The notes under the pieces are model-generated. The model was not told where the DNA came from, searched no databases, and saw nothing but the letters and a program-made list of their open reading frames with translations. Shown here one piece after another: positions 17,801 through 27,640 of a stretch of DNA of 27,750 nt. The stretch is from Chara braunii (taxonomy: Eukaryota; Streptophyta; Charophyceae; Charales; Characeae): the NCBI GenBank assembly GCA_003427395.1, contig BFEA01000333.1, forward strand, positions 41,369 to 69,118. The letters are read 5' to 3'. How positions within the stretch are numbered: position 1 is the stretch's first letter; each line of letters opens with the position of its first letter. The translations under genes were made by a program, and so were the position numbers.

Positions 17801-19700
17801 TTGGTTGAAAAAAAAAATCGGCGGCCTCCCAAATGGTCTGGGCGGTTTTCATGCTGACACCCACGGGCCGATGTGTGGTGTACTGGTGCTTCAACGTTAG
17901 ATGCTTCAACGTTAGCAATCTATTCCGCTGAGGTCAGTTTTGACAATGCTGCTGGGGGCATGGACAACCTCTGCGATTCCCTATTGCAATTTTGGTGGTG
18001 CGATTGGACGCGTGACTTGGGTCCATGTTCCATTGGGGAGGGTGTAGGGTAGTTTGGGAGTCATGCGAGGGGAGAGAGCAATAGCGGAAGGGGGAGGACT
18101 CCTTCAAGTGGCCGTTCGACGAATTGGCTTCCGGAAAGATCAACCTTTCCCAATTTATTATGAGAGAAGAAAAAGAAGAGAGGGAAATAGTGCAGCTGTC
18201 CGAGCAGATATCATTGTTGAGGGACGGAGGATCTAGCGGCTGAGAGACCAACTATTTCAAAACAGCAATCATTGTTGAGGGACAGAGTATCTGGCAGGCG
18301 AGACCAACCACAACTGTCATCAGAGATGTGAGAATCGACAGGTTGAACCGGTGATAGTTTTTTCCCACGTACCCGAATTCTAAGTTCGTGACCGTAAATT
18401 ACAGCCGGAAATGATGGATCGGCGTTAAGTGAGACTTGGCCCCGGGAAAGGCATGGTATCTGCATCACCAACTCTTACCATTGATGATGTTTTTTCGACA
18501 CATGAGGAACGGCCACGTGCGTCTTTGTGGTAACCAATCCCTCCCCTTCTTGCAACGATAAGGAGAGAAGGGGCTAACGCGAAGGTCTGAATCTACGAAG
18601 GTGGTTTTGAGGGCGGTCATAGGTGATAACTTTTTTCAAGAGGGCTTTCCCACTTTACGGGTGACTGTAGTGAATACGGTGAAGGATCGATGTGAAATTC
18701 AACCACCTGGTTTTGCTAGGTTTCTACAAAGGATTCTGAATCCCCATGGACTGGGTGTAGAGGGAATCCTTTAGATGGGAACTGCGTGCTCCTGGGGAAA
18801 GGAGGATAGAGGGTTGGTCCTATATTGGGGCCGAGGGAGAGTGGGTGACTCACCTCGGCGGAGGCAGTGTAGGGCTGAGGGCTGAGGGCTGAGGGGGGAG
18901 GGGGAGGGGGAGGGGGAGGGAGGGGCGATCTTTCTTGAATAAGTCTATCATCTAGTTTACTATTTCTTTTCATTTGGTTTTGCCGCTTGAGGAGGTGGTT
19001 GGAATAGGTGCTATCTGGCAAGTCATCTGTGATTCTGCGAAAGGTGGTTGAAAATTCGGTGGCCCTCGAAGACCGATGCTGGAGCAACGCTGGCCGGAAC
19101 CGGAGCCGGAGCCAGGTGGCGCAACTCTGTGACCTGGCTTAGTGGGGGGCGTGAGGCCTGGTAGAGAGCTCTGGGGGGCTGTGTCCGGGGGCAGTCTCAA
19201 TGGTCATCGGGGGTCGTAACTGGAGCAAGGCTGGCCGGGGCTGGAGCAAGGTGGTGCAACTCTGTAACCTAACCTGATTGGAACATGAGGCCTGGAAGAG
19301 CTTCGGTTCGTGTTGAAAACAGCCATGCTGGTGGTGGTCGCAGGTGGATTCAATAGGTTTTACCTATCTCATTTGTCGGTGGTTCTTATGAATGTCTTAG
19401 GACCCTAGGGACTCTTAGCAACCCATCCTAGGCGGTTTTGAAGCGGTTATACTTAGTGATCTACTGTTGTTCGATGCCAGAACGACGCTGAGGCCTGTAA
19501 GAGCTCAGCAGGTTTGTGTTGCCCTGTAACCCAGCAGGGTGGGGGCGTGAGGCCTGTAAGAGCTCAGCAGGGAGTAAGACTGTGTTGGAAAGTCTTAGAA
19601 GGGCTTGTTATGGATCCTGAGGGTTGTGAGCATTCGTAGGACCTCTGTGGCAGCCTATTGCATAAGTAGTTCTTTAATAGGTCATAAAATATTCACAGAC
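17801..19700. other. Unassigned sequence with local duplications and a G-run
   Basis: No gene recognised. ATCATTGTTGAGGGAC is repeated near 18210 and 18270. A GGGCTGA/GGGGGA run at about 18867-18924 has quadruplex potential. Between about 19100 and 19580 the phrase GTGAGGCCTG..AGAGCT recurs several times beside CAACTCTGTRACCT, suggesting a decayed tandem array. Confidence 0.55.
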
Positions 19701-19701
19701 T

Positions 19702-19857
19702 GATCTCAGTCGAAGCCGGGTAATGGCCCCGGTATCTTAAATTATCTCAAATGTTTTCAAGGATCTGTATAATTCGATATGGGACGCTGGGCCCAATTCC
19801 CAGCACGTGCTGCTCCCCACAAATAGACTGGAGCATTTATTAAAAAAAAAAAAAAAA
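19702..19857 (+). mobile_element. SINE-like element (core-B family, short-tail type)
   Basis: TCAGTCGAAGCCGGGTAATG hairpin block, a spacer, GGGACGCTGGGCCC, TTCCCAGCACGTGCTG, CTCCCCACAAATAGACTGG and an A-tail at 19840-19859. The AAGCCGGGTAATGGCCCCGG word forms a GC-rich stem-loop. Confidence 0.82.
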
Positions 19858-20086
19858 AAGGATCTCTCCAGGGCTAAGTCCCACCAATGGGGGGTTGGTG
19901 TTCATTTAGAGTATTTTTCAACACGGCCACAGTGCAGTCGCGAGATGTTCAGATTGGATGGCAGGAACCAGTGGGTACTGGAAACCAAGTCTAACCCCCC
20001 TCTTGTCGGACTTATCCCTCGGTCATTTTTTTTTTGGGCGGGGGGGGAAGGGAGAGAGAAGGTTTATAACAGTCATATTTTTCATC

Positions 20087-20468
20087 ACCACTTCAGGACA
20101 CCCTTCACCACTTGAGGATGCAGCCTGCCTAAACAAGTGGTTTTCAGGGTCTTTAGACCTTTCACCACTTCAAGACCATTCAGGTCTGAAAATCTTGAAT
20201 GGTCCTGAAGTGGTGAAAGTTCCTAAGACCCTGAAAACCACGTGTTTAGGCAGGCTGCATCCTCAAGTGGTGGAGGGTGGTTTTTATGGTCTTCGGACCT
20301 TTCACCACTTCAGGACCATTTAGGATTTTCAGACTACCAAAAACTCTCACTTGACCACTTCAGGACACCCTTCACCACTTCAGGATGCGTCTGCCTAAAC
20401 AGGTGGTTTTCAGGGTACCTTTCACCACTTCGGGACCATTCATGATTTTCAGACTGCCCAAAACTCTC

Positions 20469-20470
<2 letters not shown>
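20087..20470. mobile_element. Composite foldback with iterated ACCACTTCAGGAC words
   Basis: 20101-20183 and 20194-20277 are inverted repeats of about 84 bp with few mismatches and a 10-bp spacer. Further direct copies of the same modules follow: a CTTTCACCACTTC..ATTTTCAGACT module at 20298 and 20419, and a CCTAAACA..GTGGTTTTCAGGGT module at 20130 and 20390. It is non-coding. Confidence 0.88.
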
Positions 20471-20471
<1 letters not shown>

Positions 20472-20503
<32 letters not shown>

Positions 20504-20640
20504 AACCCTTTCCGTTGCTGATGCTGCTGATAAGAGCAGTCAACACTAGCACCGGAGGAGAGGCTCCATCTATTGGTGGGGAGCGTCACCTGCTGGAGAC
20601 CGGGTCCAGCGTCCCATTTTACAAAGAGGAGAATTTTTTT
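20472..20640 (-). mobile_element. SINE-like element (core-B family), minus strand
   Basis: The A-tail appears as a T-run at 20472-20499. The minus strand reads GGGACGCTGGACCCGGTCTC, CAGCAGGTG, GCTCCCCACCAATAGATGG, GCCTCTCCTCCGGTGCTAG and CTCTTATCAGCAGCATCAGC before the tail. It lies directly against the end of the foldback at 20470. Confidence 0.83.
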
Positions 20641-21116
20641 GGAGAATGCTGCAACCAATGACCGTGCGTGGCTGTGGGACCTGCCAACATTGATTGCCCT
20701 GCAAAATCAGGGGATTAACTGAGCAGGCTTGTGTGAAGGCCAAAGGTGTTTGTAAAAACCAAAAGAGCAACCTTGATTGAGCAGCACTGTGTAGACCTTG
20801 GAAAGACTGTTGTCACCTTTGTATCTCTTCCCCCTCAGAGGAAGGGCGCCAGATAGAAAATTCGGGACTGATACAGTGAACCGGCTGCTTGCTGTCGTCT
20901 GTACTTGTAATAACCCTTTCCTGATTGCGCTCTATAGACCCCCCCTTGCGCTGACTGTCCCCACCGGCTGCATCAGTGGAGTTAGCAGGCGTGATTAGCA
21001 AGCGGGATCCTCCCCAGGGGGCTCTAGGGAGGGATTCCTCGCGTGGCCAGGAGGGACGAATAAGTCAGGGGGCGTGGAGGAGGCGGGTGTCAAGTGGGTG
21101 GGGGAAGGACAGGATA
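20641..21116. other. Unassigned sequence, possibly LINE 3' flank
   Basis: Lies downstream of the LINE coding region on its strand and could be its 3' UTR. No A-tail (a T-run on this strand) or target-site duplication could be fixed, and no gene was recognised. Confidence 0.45.
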
Positions 21117-24100
21117 TCATTTTCTCTTTCGGGCCAGGATTTCTGTCAGCGGCATGGGGGGGGAGGGATCCGGGAAATCCGTGGAGGGGTGTAATGGGAA
21201 TGAGGCCTCAATGTTAGTCCAGTCCTTGAGAACCAGCCTGTAGTCTCTCATTTCTTCTAAGTCTTTTACCCCTTCCTCTTGGTCCCCACTCCATACTACT
21301 TTTGCAATTCAACCTTCCTTTCCCCCCCCTACCCAGTCCTTGCAAAATTCCGTTATCCTTCTCCTGACATCCTTTGTTTGTTTAAACAGGTCTAATTGTT
21401 TCTTTGTATCTAACCACCTACGTGTGAGTTTTAATTGTAATTGCTGCTGGATTTGTTTTATGATCTCCACGCCCTCTACCCGTACCTTTTCCATGGTTAG
21501 GGTGCATCTTTGCCACCAGAGTGCCCACATCATTGCCCTCCTACCTACTCTATACATGTTGTTGATGAAGGGCGTGACAGGCCCTGCCTAAGGCCAATGT
21601 CCTGCCAGAATGGTGTGCGATGATTAGGGTCAGGGAATATCCGGTTCCATCTTCCGCCAGATACGGTCCCACCACCTCCATATGAACTGGGCGATCGGAC
21701 ACTGCATGAAGATATTTTCAATGGTTTCTGCCTTCTTGTGGAAGGGGAAAAGGCTTTGCCATCGCTGGCACCATGGACGCAGCAGGCCTCTTTGTTCAAG
21801 GTTTGTTCGGTCAATCAACCAATCGTTAGTCGGCAGACAGCGGTGAGCTATCTGTCATTGTAGCGAGGTAATTTCCATTGGCTTATGCCTTTGTTCCTTG
21901 AACCATTGAATCGGTGTCAGGAGAGAGCAGTCAATATTCAGATGTCTGGCCCATTTATCATTGATTGTATCCCTCAGCTTGCGTTTGGGTCGAAGCATTT
22001 TGTAGGCTGATTTGACCGTTAAGAGGTGCAGACTAATGTGACTTGCTCCGGGGGCGCCCCTCCGTCGGGGCGGCTGCCATACCCATTCTGTTGGATCCAT
22101 GGTCAGGTCCTGGATTGGTTTGTCTGGCTGGACGGCCACCCTCTGTCCCTTTTCTTCAAGGACTCTCACTCTGTTAACCGCTGTTCTACTCTTCCATTCA
22201 AAGGGTGTCTCTATTGCTTGGAGGGTGTTTAATTTTGTGATAGTGTTATATTCGATCAGGATCATCTGAGGGGAGACCATGTGGATCAAACCAATCAGGT
22301 GTGGGGTCTCTGTGATCATCACCCGCTCCCCCTCTCTCAAGTCGGGGCCTCTACTGAGGATCCGGTACCATTCCAGCGGGATGGCTTCAATGAAGTTTTC
22401 CAAGGACTCTTCGACCCGATGGCAATACCGTAAGATGTCCCGCATCTGGTCTCCCGTCTTCCATGTTTGTCGGTCAGTATCCCAGAGATCCCCAACCCTA
22501 AGAATACCATGTTTGACCCAATTTTTCCATGGCGGGGCTGAACTTATCCTCACGCGGCCCTCCGAGTCTGTTATCCATGTTTCCAAAGAGGGGCTGACGG
22601 TAGACTTCCTCCCACCGACCGGATTGGGTCCTGTCTGAAAGCGGGAGGCTGCGCCAGGTTTGCAGCAAGGATCGCCAAAAATTGTTCAGTGGCTGACCCC
22701 CTCCTTCCTCTGCTCCCTCTCTTCCGTCCGGGAGTTTACGCGAGATTGTCAAAAAACGGTATTCTAACCAGGTGAGCGGGTGGATTGTCAGGGAGGTAGC
22801 TGGGGCTAGTCGTGCAAGATGCTCCAGGGCTAAGGAACACCATGGGCTCTGGGGGGCAAAGATAAGTTTCTTAATCCATTTGATTCGTAGGGCTTGCACC
22901 TGCGTAGCCGGGTGTAGAATCCTTAAGCCTCCTCCCACCTTTGGCTGGATAATGGAGTCCCAGGCCACTCGGCTGATCACATTGACTTGCTCTCCATCTC
23001 CCCTCCACAGAAAGGCTGCAGCCTTTTGCCTTAGAGCCCTCAACGCTGCTTTGCTTAAGGGCCATAGCAAGGACTTATACCATAGCGATGCGAAGACAAC
23101 GTTATTGAGAACTAAGGTCCGACCAAAGAGTGATGTGTGTTTGTTTTTCCAATTATTTAACTTGTGTTGCGCTGAGGTGCTGATCCATTCATCATTAGTA
23201 GATGGTCTCCCTTCCGCGGTCATGGAAACCCCCAGGATCCTTATTGGTGCCTCCAGTGGCATCCAGGCTATATGTGGAGCCTCTAGGGGGCGTCCTTCTT
23301 GATAGTTGATCCACCAACCTTGTGTTTTGGAGCCCATTTGACCGACATGTCGGAAACCTTAGCAAATTTCTCCATCATATATTGAATTTTCTCCATGTTG
23401 TGGTGTGTGGCCTCTGCAATAATTGTTAGATCATCTATGAAGATGGAACACACCGGGACCACCTCCTCCGGGATGCGTGTAACTCGTAGTTTGGTGATGT
23501 TTTTGTTTGCCCGAAGATTGGTTGCCAGTGCTTCCATTATGACCAGGAACAGGAAAGGGGCAATAGGGTCCCCTTGTCTGACTGATCGTTCTAGTCGTAG
23601 AGGTGGCGCAAGGCTTCCGTTGACTTGGACGCATGTGATGGCGTTTTGGTGCAAGATTTGTATCCATCATCTGAAGCCTGACCAAAAGTTCATCTTTTCG
23701 GGGCATTTGTCTAAAAACGTCCAGTCCACATGATCATAGGTCTTTTCGACGTCGATAAATATGAGAGTTGCATTCTGACGAGAGTGCTTCATGAGTTGGA
23801 GGATTTCATGTATTAGCAGAATATTCTCTTGTATGTTCTTGTTCTGCATGAAACCGGTTTGATCCGGATGAATGACATCCTCTATTACTGGGATCATTCG
23901 GTTTGCCAAGGCCTTTGACAACATTTTGTAGACAACTGTAAGCAATGTTATGGGTCGATAATTTCTGATATCCATTTTATCTCTTTTTTTATACAAGAGA
24001 GTCAGTATCCCTTGCCCCACCCTTTCTCCCATCTGCCCTGTGAGCCAGACTTCGTTATAAAAGTCCATAATGTCTTGGCTCATGAACTCCCAGGTGGTTT

Positions 24101-24255
24101 CTCAAAACTCTTTGGGGAAGCCGTCTATCCCGGGGGCCTTATCCTCCTTCATTTGTAGAAGGGCGGACCATATGTCATCCTTGGAGAGCAGGGCTTCTAG
24201 TGCTTCCCGTTGTTCAACTCTCACTTCAAAATTTTCATTCTTGAATTTTCAGCTA
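21117..24255 (-). pseudogene. 5'-truncated, inactivated LINE (non-LTR retrotransposon) polyprotein
   Basis: The minus strand encodes a LINE ORF2-type reverse transcriptase from just before the K-A-P-G-I-D-G-F motif (about 24140) through the palm (F-I-D-V-E-K-T-Y-D, first catalytic Asp at 23751-23753), the R-Q-G-D-P motif, and the F-I-D-D box with its Asp pair at 23430-23435. Next come the thumb/linker with R-I-L-G-V, a zf-RVT-like region (about 21650-21860) and a C-terminal tail to the TGA at 21117-21119. In-frame TGA codons lie at 24102-24104, 23667-23669 and 21855-21857. Frameshifts lie near 23330, near 22575, twice at about 21550-21640, and probably once at the G/C run near 21320. The endonuclease domain is absent, so the copy is 5'-truncated. 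The catalytic box has Ile where Ala is usual. The zf-RVT His appears replaced by Asn (E-T-I-E-N-I-F). L1-like affinity is plausible. Confidence 0.93.
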
Positions 24256-24425
24256 CCCGATAACCGCTTGTGGGGAGGGAGGGGCAAGAGGGTAGGGGGG
24301 TGGTGGGGCAATGCTCCATTCAATTCATGGGGAGCAACACGTGCTGGAAACAGGGCTAAACGTCCCTCATACAAGGACAAAGAACTCGAGATACCCGGGC
24401 CATTACCTGGCTTCGACTGAGGACG
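24256..24425 (-). mobile_element. SINE-like element (core-B family, short-tail type) abutting the LINE
   Basis: On the minus strand: CTCAGTCGAAGCCAGGTAAT, GGCCCGGGTATCTCGAG, a spacer, GGGACGTTTAGCCCTG, TTTCCAGCACGTGTTG, CTCCCCATGAATTG and a C-rich end (G-rich at 24272-24310 on plus). The order matches 19702-19857. The tail side abuts the truncated 5' edge of the LINE. Confidence 0.75.
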
Positions 24426-24785
24426 ACGTAAGCAAACAAGCGAAACTGATTTTCAAGTTCTGCACCTCTCCACAAACACATTCAGATTCATGGAATGTAA
24501 TCCAATCCTATCTGCTAGCGGGATCTCGCCCTAAGGGTCTGACTACATTCTCTTGCCGAAAGCCACAGAAAGAGGTTTCGAGTTCAATTGAATTGAAAGC
24601 GCAGACGTTTCGACTCTGCCTGCAACCGCCGTCTCCATCCATCATGGTGGACAGGGGCAACCCTGACAAAATGGGCGTTTTCGTGCAAGAGGAAACAAAA
24701 GAACTAGGCCATTGAAATTATGCCCTAAACATTAGGGGCAAGGGGCAACATGAAATCTCCCCTTCACAGTGAGAGGAAACTATGC
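24426..24785. other. Unassigned sequence
   Basis: No recognisable gene or repeat; a short open frame on the plus strand ends at 24715 with no family resemblance. Confidence 0.5.
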
Positions 24786-24885
24786 TTGCAGGGGTTCCCT
24801 TCTAGATAGCCTTAGGAGTGGGTAGTGAAAGGCAAAAACAGAAGTTGAGAGAAGAATATAGAAAAATAAATAAATAAATAAAAAA
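24786..24885 (+). repeat. A-tailed dispersed repeat, copy 3
   Basis: CTTGCAGGGGTTCCCTTCT, TAGCCTTAGGAGTGGGTAG, GGCAAAAACAGAAGTTGAGA and GAAGAATATAG followed by an (AAAT)n tail. It is homologous to copies at 16965 and 17160. Confidence 0.83.
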
Positions 24886-25275
24886 TTATGCACTTACTGT
24901 TTTGTTTGGCCAAGTTTCTTTCTGTTTTCCTATTCAGGTCTTGACAACCAGAGGGGGCCAGCCGCTCCAGAAAGCGTTCACATCAGTGGCACAGGTCACA
25001 AATGTGCTTCTGTAGCAGTGCTGAAGTCGGGCTCTGATCAGTTTAATATCTGATCCGTGATCCATCGGACGGCAAAGAAAAGTGAAAAAGTCAGGGTCTA
25101 ACACTCACTCCGCTTCCAGGCTTAAACCAGCAGTACTTCTGGAGGTTGCGGCATGCATGCAGCGGGCCATTGCCACAGTGCGACAAGGTTTCCACTTCAA
25201 TAAGTTTGCGCCAGCACCCCAGGCCCAATCAACCCACAGCACGTTGCAGTGCACATTCGGCCACAACTTGCGGAA
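24886..25275. other. Unassigned sequence
   Basis: No gene recognised. The open frame 25082-25447 overlaps the dispersed repeat at 25276 and is not credible as a gene. Confidence 0.5.
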
Positions 25276-25345
25276 GTACTGGTGGTTTAAACCGCTAGTA
25301 CACGGCCGCAGCCTTGCAGAAAGTTTTTTGTCGCCACAAGGAACC
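25276..25345 (+). repeat. Dispersed near-palindromic repeat, copy 3
   Basis: GTACTGGTGGTTTAAACCGC and the following TAGTAC make a 26-bp palindrome with two mismatched pairs, then ACGGCCGCAGCCTTGCAGAA and TCGCCACAAGG. This is the most symmetric copy of the family. Confidence 0.83.
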
Positions 25346-25605
25346 ACTTTCATGCCCGCACGCCTCTGCAGCCTCGACAAAAGCGAAGCACTGCCCGTTA
25401 CTGCCATTACTTATTGGACGCCTCAAGCATCTGATCTAGAGTTCTAAAGTTTTATTATTTTGGTCATAGGTCAGTCTGAATGAACTTTCGGCAACGTCAG
25501 TCTCATCAAGTACCTTCATTCAACGAAAAAGTTGGACAACGTCCGACGTTTAAAATCCCCGGCAAATAAGGGTATTTGCCCCGACAACGTGTTTTTTTAT
25601 TTTTT
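25346..25605. other. Unassigned sequence
   Basis: Nothing recognisable apart from a few short words; no gene. Confidence 0.45.
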
Positions 25606-25611
25606 TTAAAC

Positions 25612-25678
25612 ATAATCAATCAATGATCAATTTATCAATCAATCAATCAGTCAATCAATCAATAAATCAATCAATTAA
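25612..25678. repeat. (AATC)n microsatellite
   Basis: Imperfect AATC/ATCA tetranucleotide repeats. Confidence 0.93.
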
Positions 25679-25710
25679 GCAGTTGGTGATGCAATGTACT
25701 ATATATATAC

Positions 25711-25967
25711 ATTAGGCTATAAGCCGGGCCGCCTAGGTCACCTTATTTTCCTGGGCGGACCAATCATGCAAAGACCAAGGAAGGTCACAACCCAAGAAAA
25801 AAATAAAATAAAAAAAATGTTGTGCAAAAAAATAAACTGGATAACTTTTGTCAAAGGGTGACATTGAAATTGTTTACCAAATATAAAATTTAAAATATAT
25901 ATTTTTTATGTTTTTTTTTCTTTTTGGTCCAGCCGGGCAAGTGAATCTGAATCACTCTGGTATCCTA

Positions 25968-25968
<1 letters not shown>
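25711..25968 (-). mobile_element. Miniature element with GC-rich ends and AT-rich core, copy 2
   Basis: Inverted relative to copy 1. From 25968 on the minus strand: CTAGGATACCAGAGTGATTC, CACTTGCCCGGCTGGACC, an A/T interior with TTTGGTAAACAATTTCAATG, and an end that matches copy 1 at GGC-GCCCGGCT then TATAGCCTAAT. TA-repeat DNA lies on both sides, consistent with a TA-rich target. Confidence 0.82.

Positions 25969-25997
<29 letters not shown>
25969..25997. repeat. (TA)n microsatellite
   Basis: Uninterrupted TA run between two copies of the miniature element. Confidence 0.95.
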
Positions 25998-25999
<2 letters not shown>

Positions 26000-26277
26000 T
26001 AACAGAGCGGCCATGACCTTTTGTCCGACCGGACTCGAAATAATAAAAAATAAAATAAAATAAAATAATATATATATTTTTTTAATTTTATATTTGATAA
26101 AGAATTTCAATATGATCCCAAGACAAAGGTTGTTCAGTTCATATTTTTCTGTTATATAGTTTTTTTTTTTTTTTTTTTTTTTTGCATTCAGGCTCGATCG
26201 AACGCGTATCAAAGGGCGGTCAAACGTTCAACCATTCGGGTTAGGGGTTTCACCTGAACCGAACTTCGGTAACCCTG
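25998..26277 (+). mobile_element. Miniature element with GC-rich ends and AT-rich core, copy 3 (right end diverged)
   Basis: The start ACTAACAGAGCGGCCATGAC with CCGACCGGACTC matches the copy 1 left end, and the interior ATAAAGAATTTCAATATGAT, CAAAGGTTGTTCAG, ATTTTTCTGT matches copy 1. The right part (26184-26277) differs from copies 1 and 2 and ends AACCCTG, which either is a variant end or belongs to a different element. Confidence 0.68.
26230..26277. repeat. Terminal-type repeat ending ACCCTG, left of the AT-rich block
   Basis: TTCGGGTTAGGGGTTTC..GAAC..CGGT..ACCCTG. About two thirds of positions match the reverse complement of 27639-27687. Each copy faces the AT-rich block and abuts TA-rich DNA. 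Confidence 0.55.
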
Positions 26278-26423
26278 TATTTATATATATATATGATATT
26301 ATTTGTATTATACAAAAAATGGTAATGAATATTAAAAAATTGTTTTTTCTTTTATGTTTATATTTTATATATTTATTTGGATACTCGTTTCTATTCAAAG
26401 TTAACATTTATACTATTGTAGCA

Positions 26424-26960
26424 CTATGACTTCATGAGTTATTGATGCAATCAATTACTGATAATGCTTTATTACATGAAATTATTCTCATAAATAGTGA
26501 AGGTTGATTTATGATAAATTATGATTTGTTATAAAATATTAAGCAAACCATCGCTACGGTGATATGACTTTGAAAGGTATCTACTTCCTTAAGGAATAAA
26601 AAAATATGTTTTAGCATACGAAGTCAAATTAACTGTCATTATGATGTGATTTTATGAGTTATTTACTTTAATTTTGAATGAGAGGTTACAATTTGTTATA
26701 TGAGGTATATTTTACCATCACTATGATGATACAATTTTATGAATCATTTCATTAGTATTGAGTGATTAATTATAATTTTATTTGATGAAGTCAAAATTGA
26801 CCACGCTATAATAAATATGATTTTGAAAGTTATTCCTTGATTGTCAGTGATTGATTACGAATTGTTTTGTTAAATCAATTTGAAAATATTTGTGTTTATA
26901 TGACTTTATGAGTAATTTATTTTAATTTTTATGCCCGAAGTGATTTATTAACGAATCATA
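26424..26960. repeat. Degenerate ~84-bp tandem repeat (AT-rich satellite-like)
   Basis: A unit marker TATGAYTTTATGAGTTATT or close variants starts near 26425, 26563, 26645, 26730, 26816 and 26899. The last four steps are 82, 85, 86 and 83 bp. Other unit words (GATTACAATTTGTTATATGA-like, ACCATCACTATGATGA-like) keep the same order. Divergence between units is high, so the array is old. Confidence 0.75.
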
Positions 26961-27367
26961 AACTTTTAAACCACCACTACCTCCAAACCTCTTTTTACCA
27001 AGGTGGAACATAATTTTATGTGCCAAACTTTGATTGAAACACCGATGCAACATTTTTTGTTTTGCTTTGGCTGACGTTTCCAACTTTGTTTGTCAATGGC
27101 GTCTGACCTCCACAGTCCTTCGAGGAATGTGGTATATGTTATATTACGACTTCGCATTCCAACTTGAAGGGCAGTAGTGGTTTAAGAAACGAAATGGAAA
27201 CTTCGAGCATTGTTAAAAATTGCTTAAATGATTTGTGTGCAATGAAATTAGATTTATATGTATAGGTGTGCGTACTGCTTATTGTAGTATTTACTGCTTA
27301 TAATGTTTAAGCAAGAGTTCGCATGAATATTGTTTTTGCATTGTTTCATAGTTGCGTAGTGTTTTTA

Positions 27368-27535
27368 TATAAAACTATATAATAGAGGCTCAATAGGTAC
27401 TAGAGTCGTATAAGGTACATTGGTATAAAATGTCTTTGAATAAGAGATAATTTTAGTATAAAACTAGATAGTAGAGGCTCGATAGGTACTAAGGCCATAT
27501 GAGGTACATTGGTATAAGTTGCCTTTGAATAAGAG
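27368..27535. repeat. 89-bp tandem duplication
   Basis: TATAAAACTA.ATA.TAGAGGCTC and then GGTACTA..GTACATTGGTATAA and CTTTGAATAAGAG occur at 27368 and again at 27457, with scattered substitutions. Confidence 0.88.
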
Positions 27536-27608
27536 TTAGATAGATAGATGGATAGATAGCCACATAGATAGATAAAAAGATAAAGAGATCAAGAAATAAA
27601 GAGGTAGA
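27536..27608. repeat. GATA-type microsatellite
   Basis: TAGATAGATAGATGGATAGA followed by degenerate AGATA/AAGAT units. Confidence 0.9.
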
Positions 27609-27609
27609 A

Positions 27610-27636
<27 letters not shown>
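27609..27636. repeat. (AT)n microsatellite
   Basis: Pure AT run abutting the CAGGG-starting repeat at 27639. Confidence 0.93.

Positions 27637-27638
<2 letters not shown>

Positions 27639-27640
<2 letters not shown>

Noticed and set aside
3979-18323. Other CTGATGA boxes (3979, 4418, 6799 on plus; 17367-17373 and 18317-18323 on minus) as further hammerheads
   Set aside because: None is followed by a closing stem II and GAAA, and none has stem I or III partners.
21117-24255. TGA recoding (alternative genetic code or selenocysteine) in the reverse transcriptase
   Set aside because: The same ORF has several frameshifts, and the kinesin gene on the other strand shows no internal TGA; pseudogene decay explains it.
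27536-27608. CRISPR-like array from regular GATA repeats
   Set aside because: Plain microsatellite without spacers, in a eukaryotic context.
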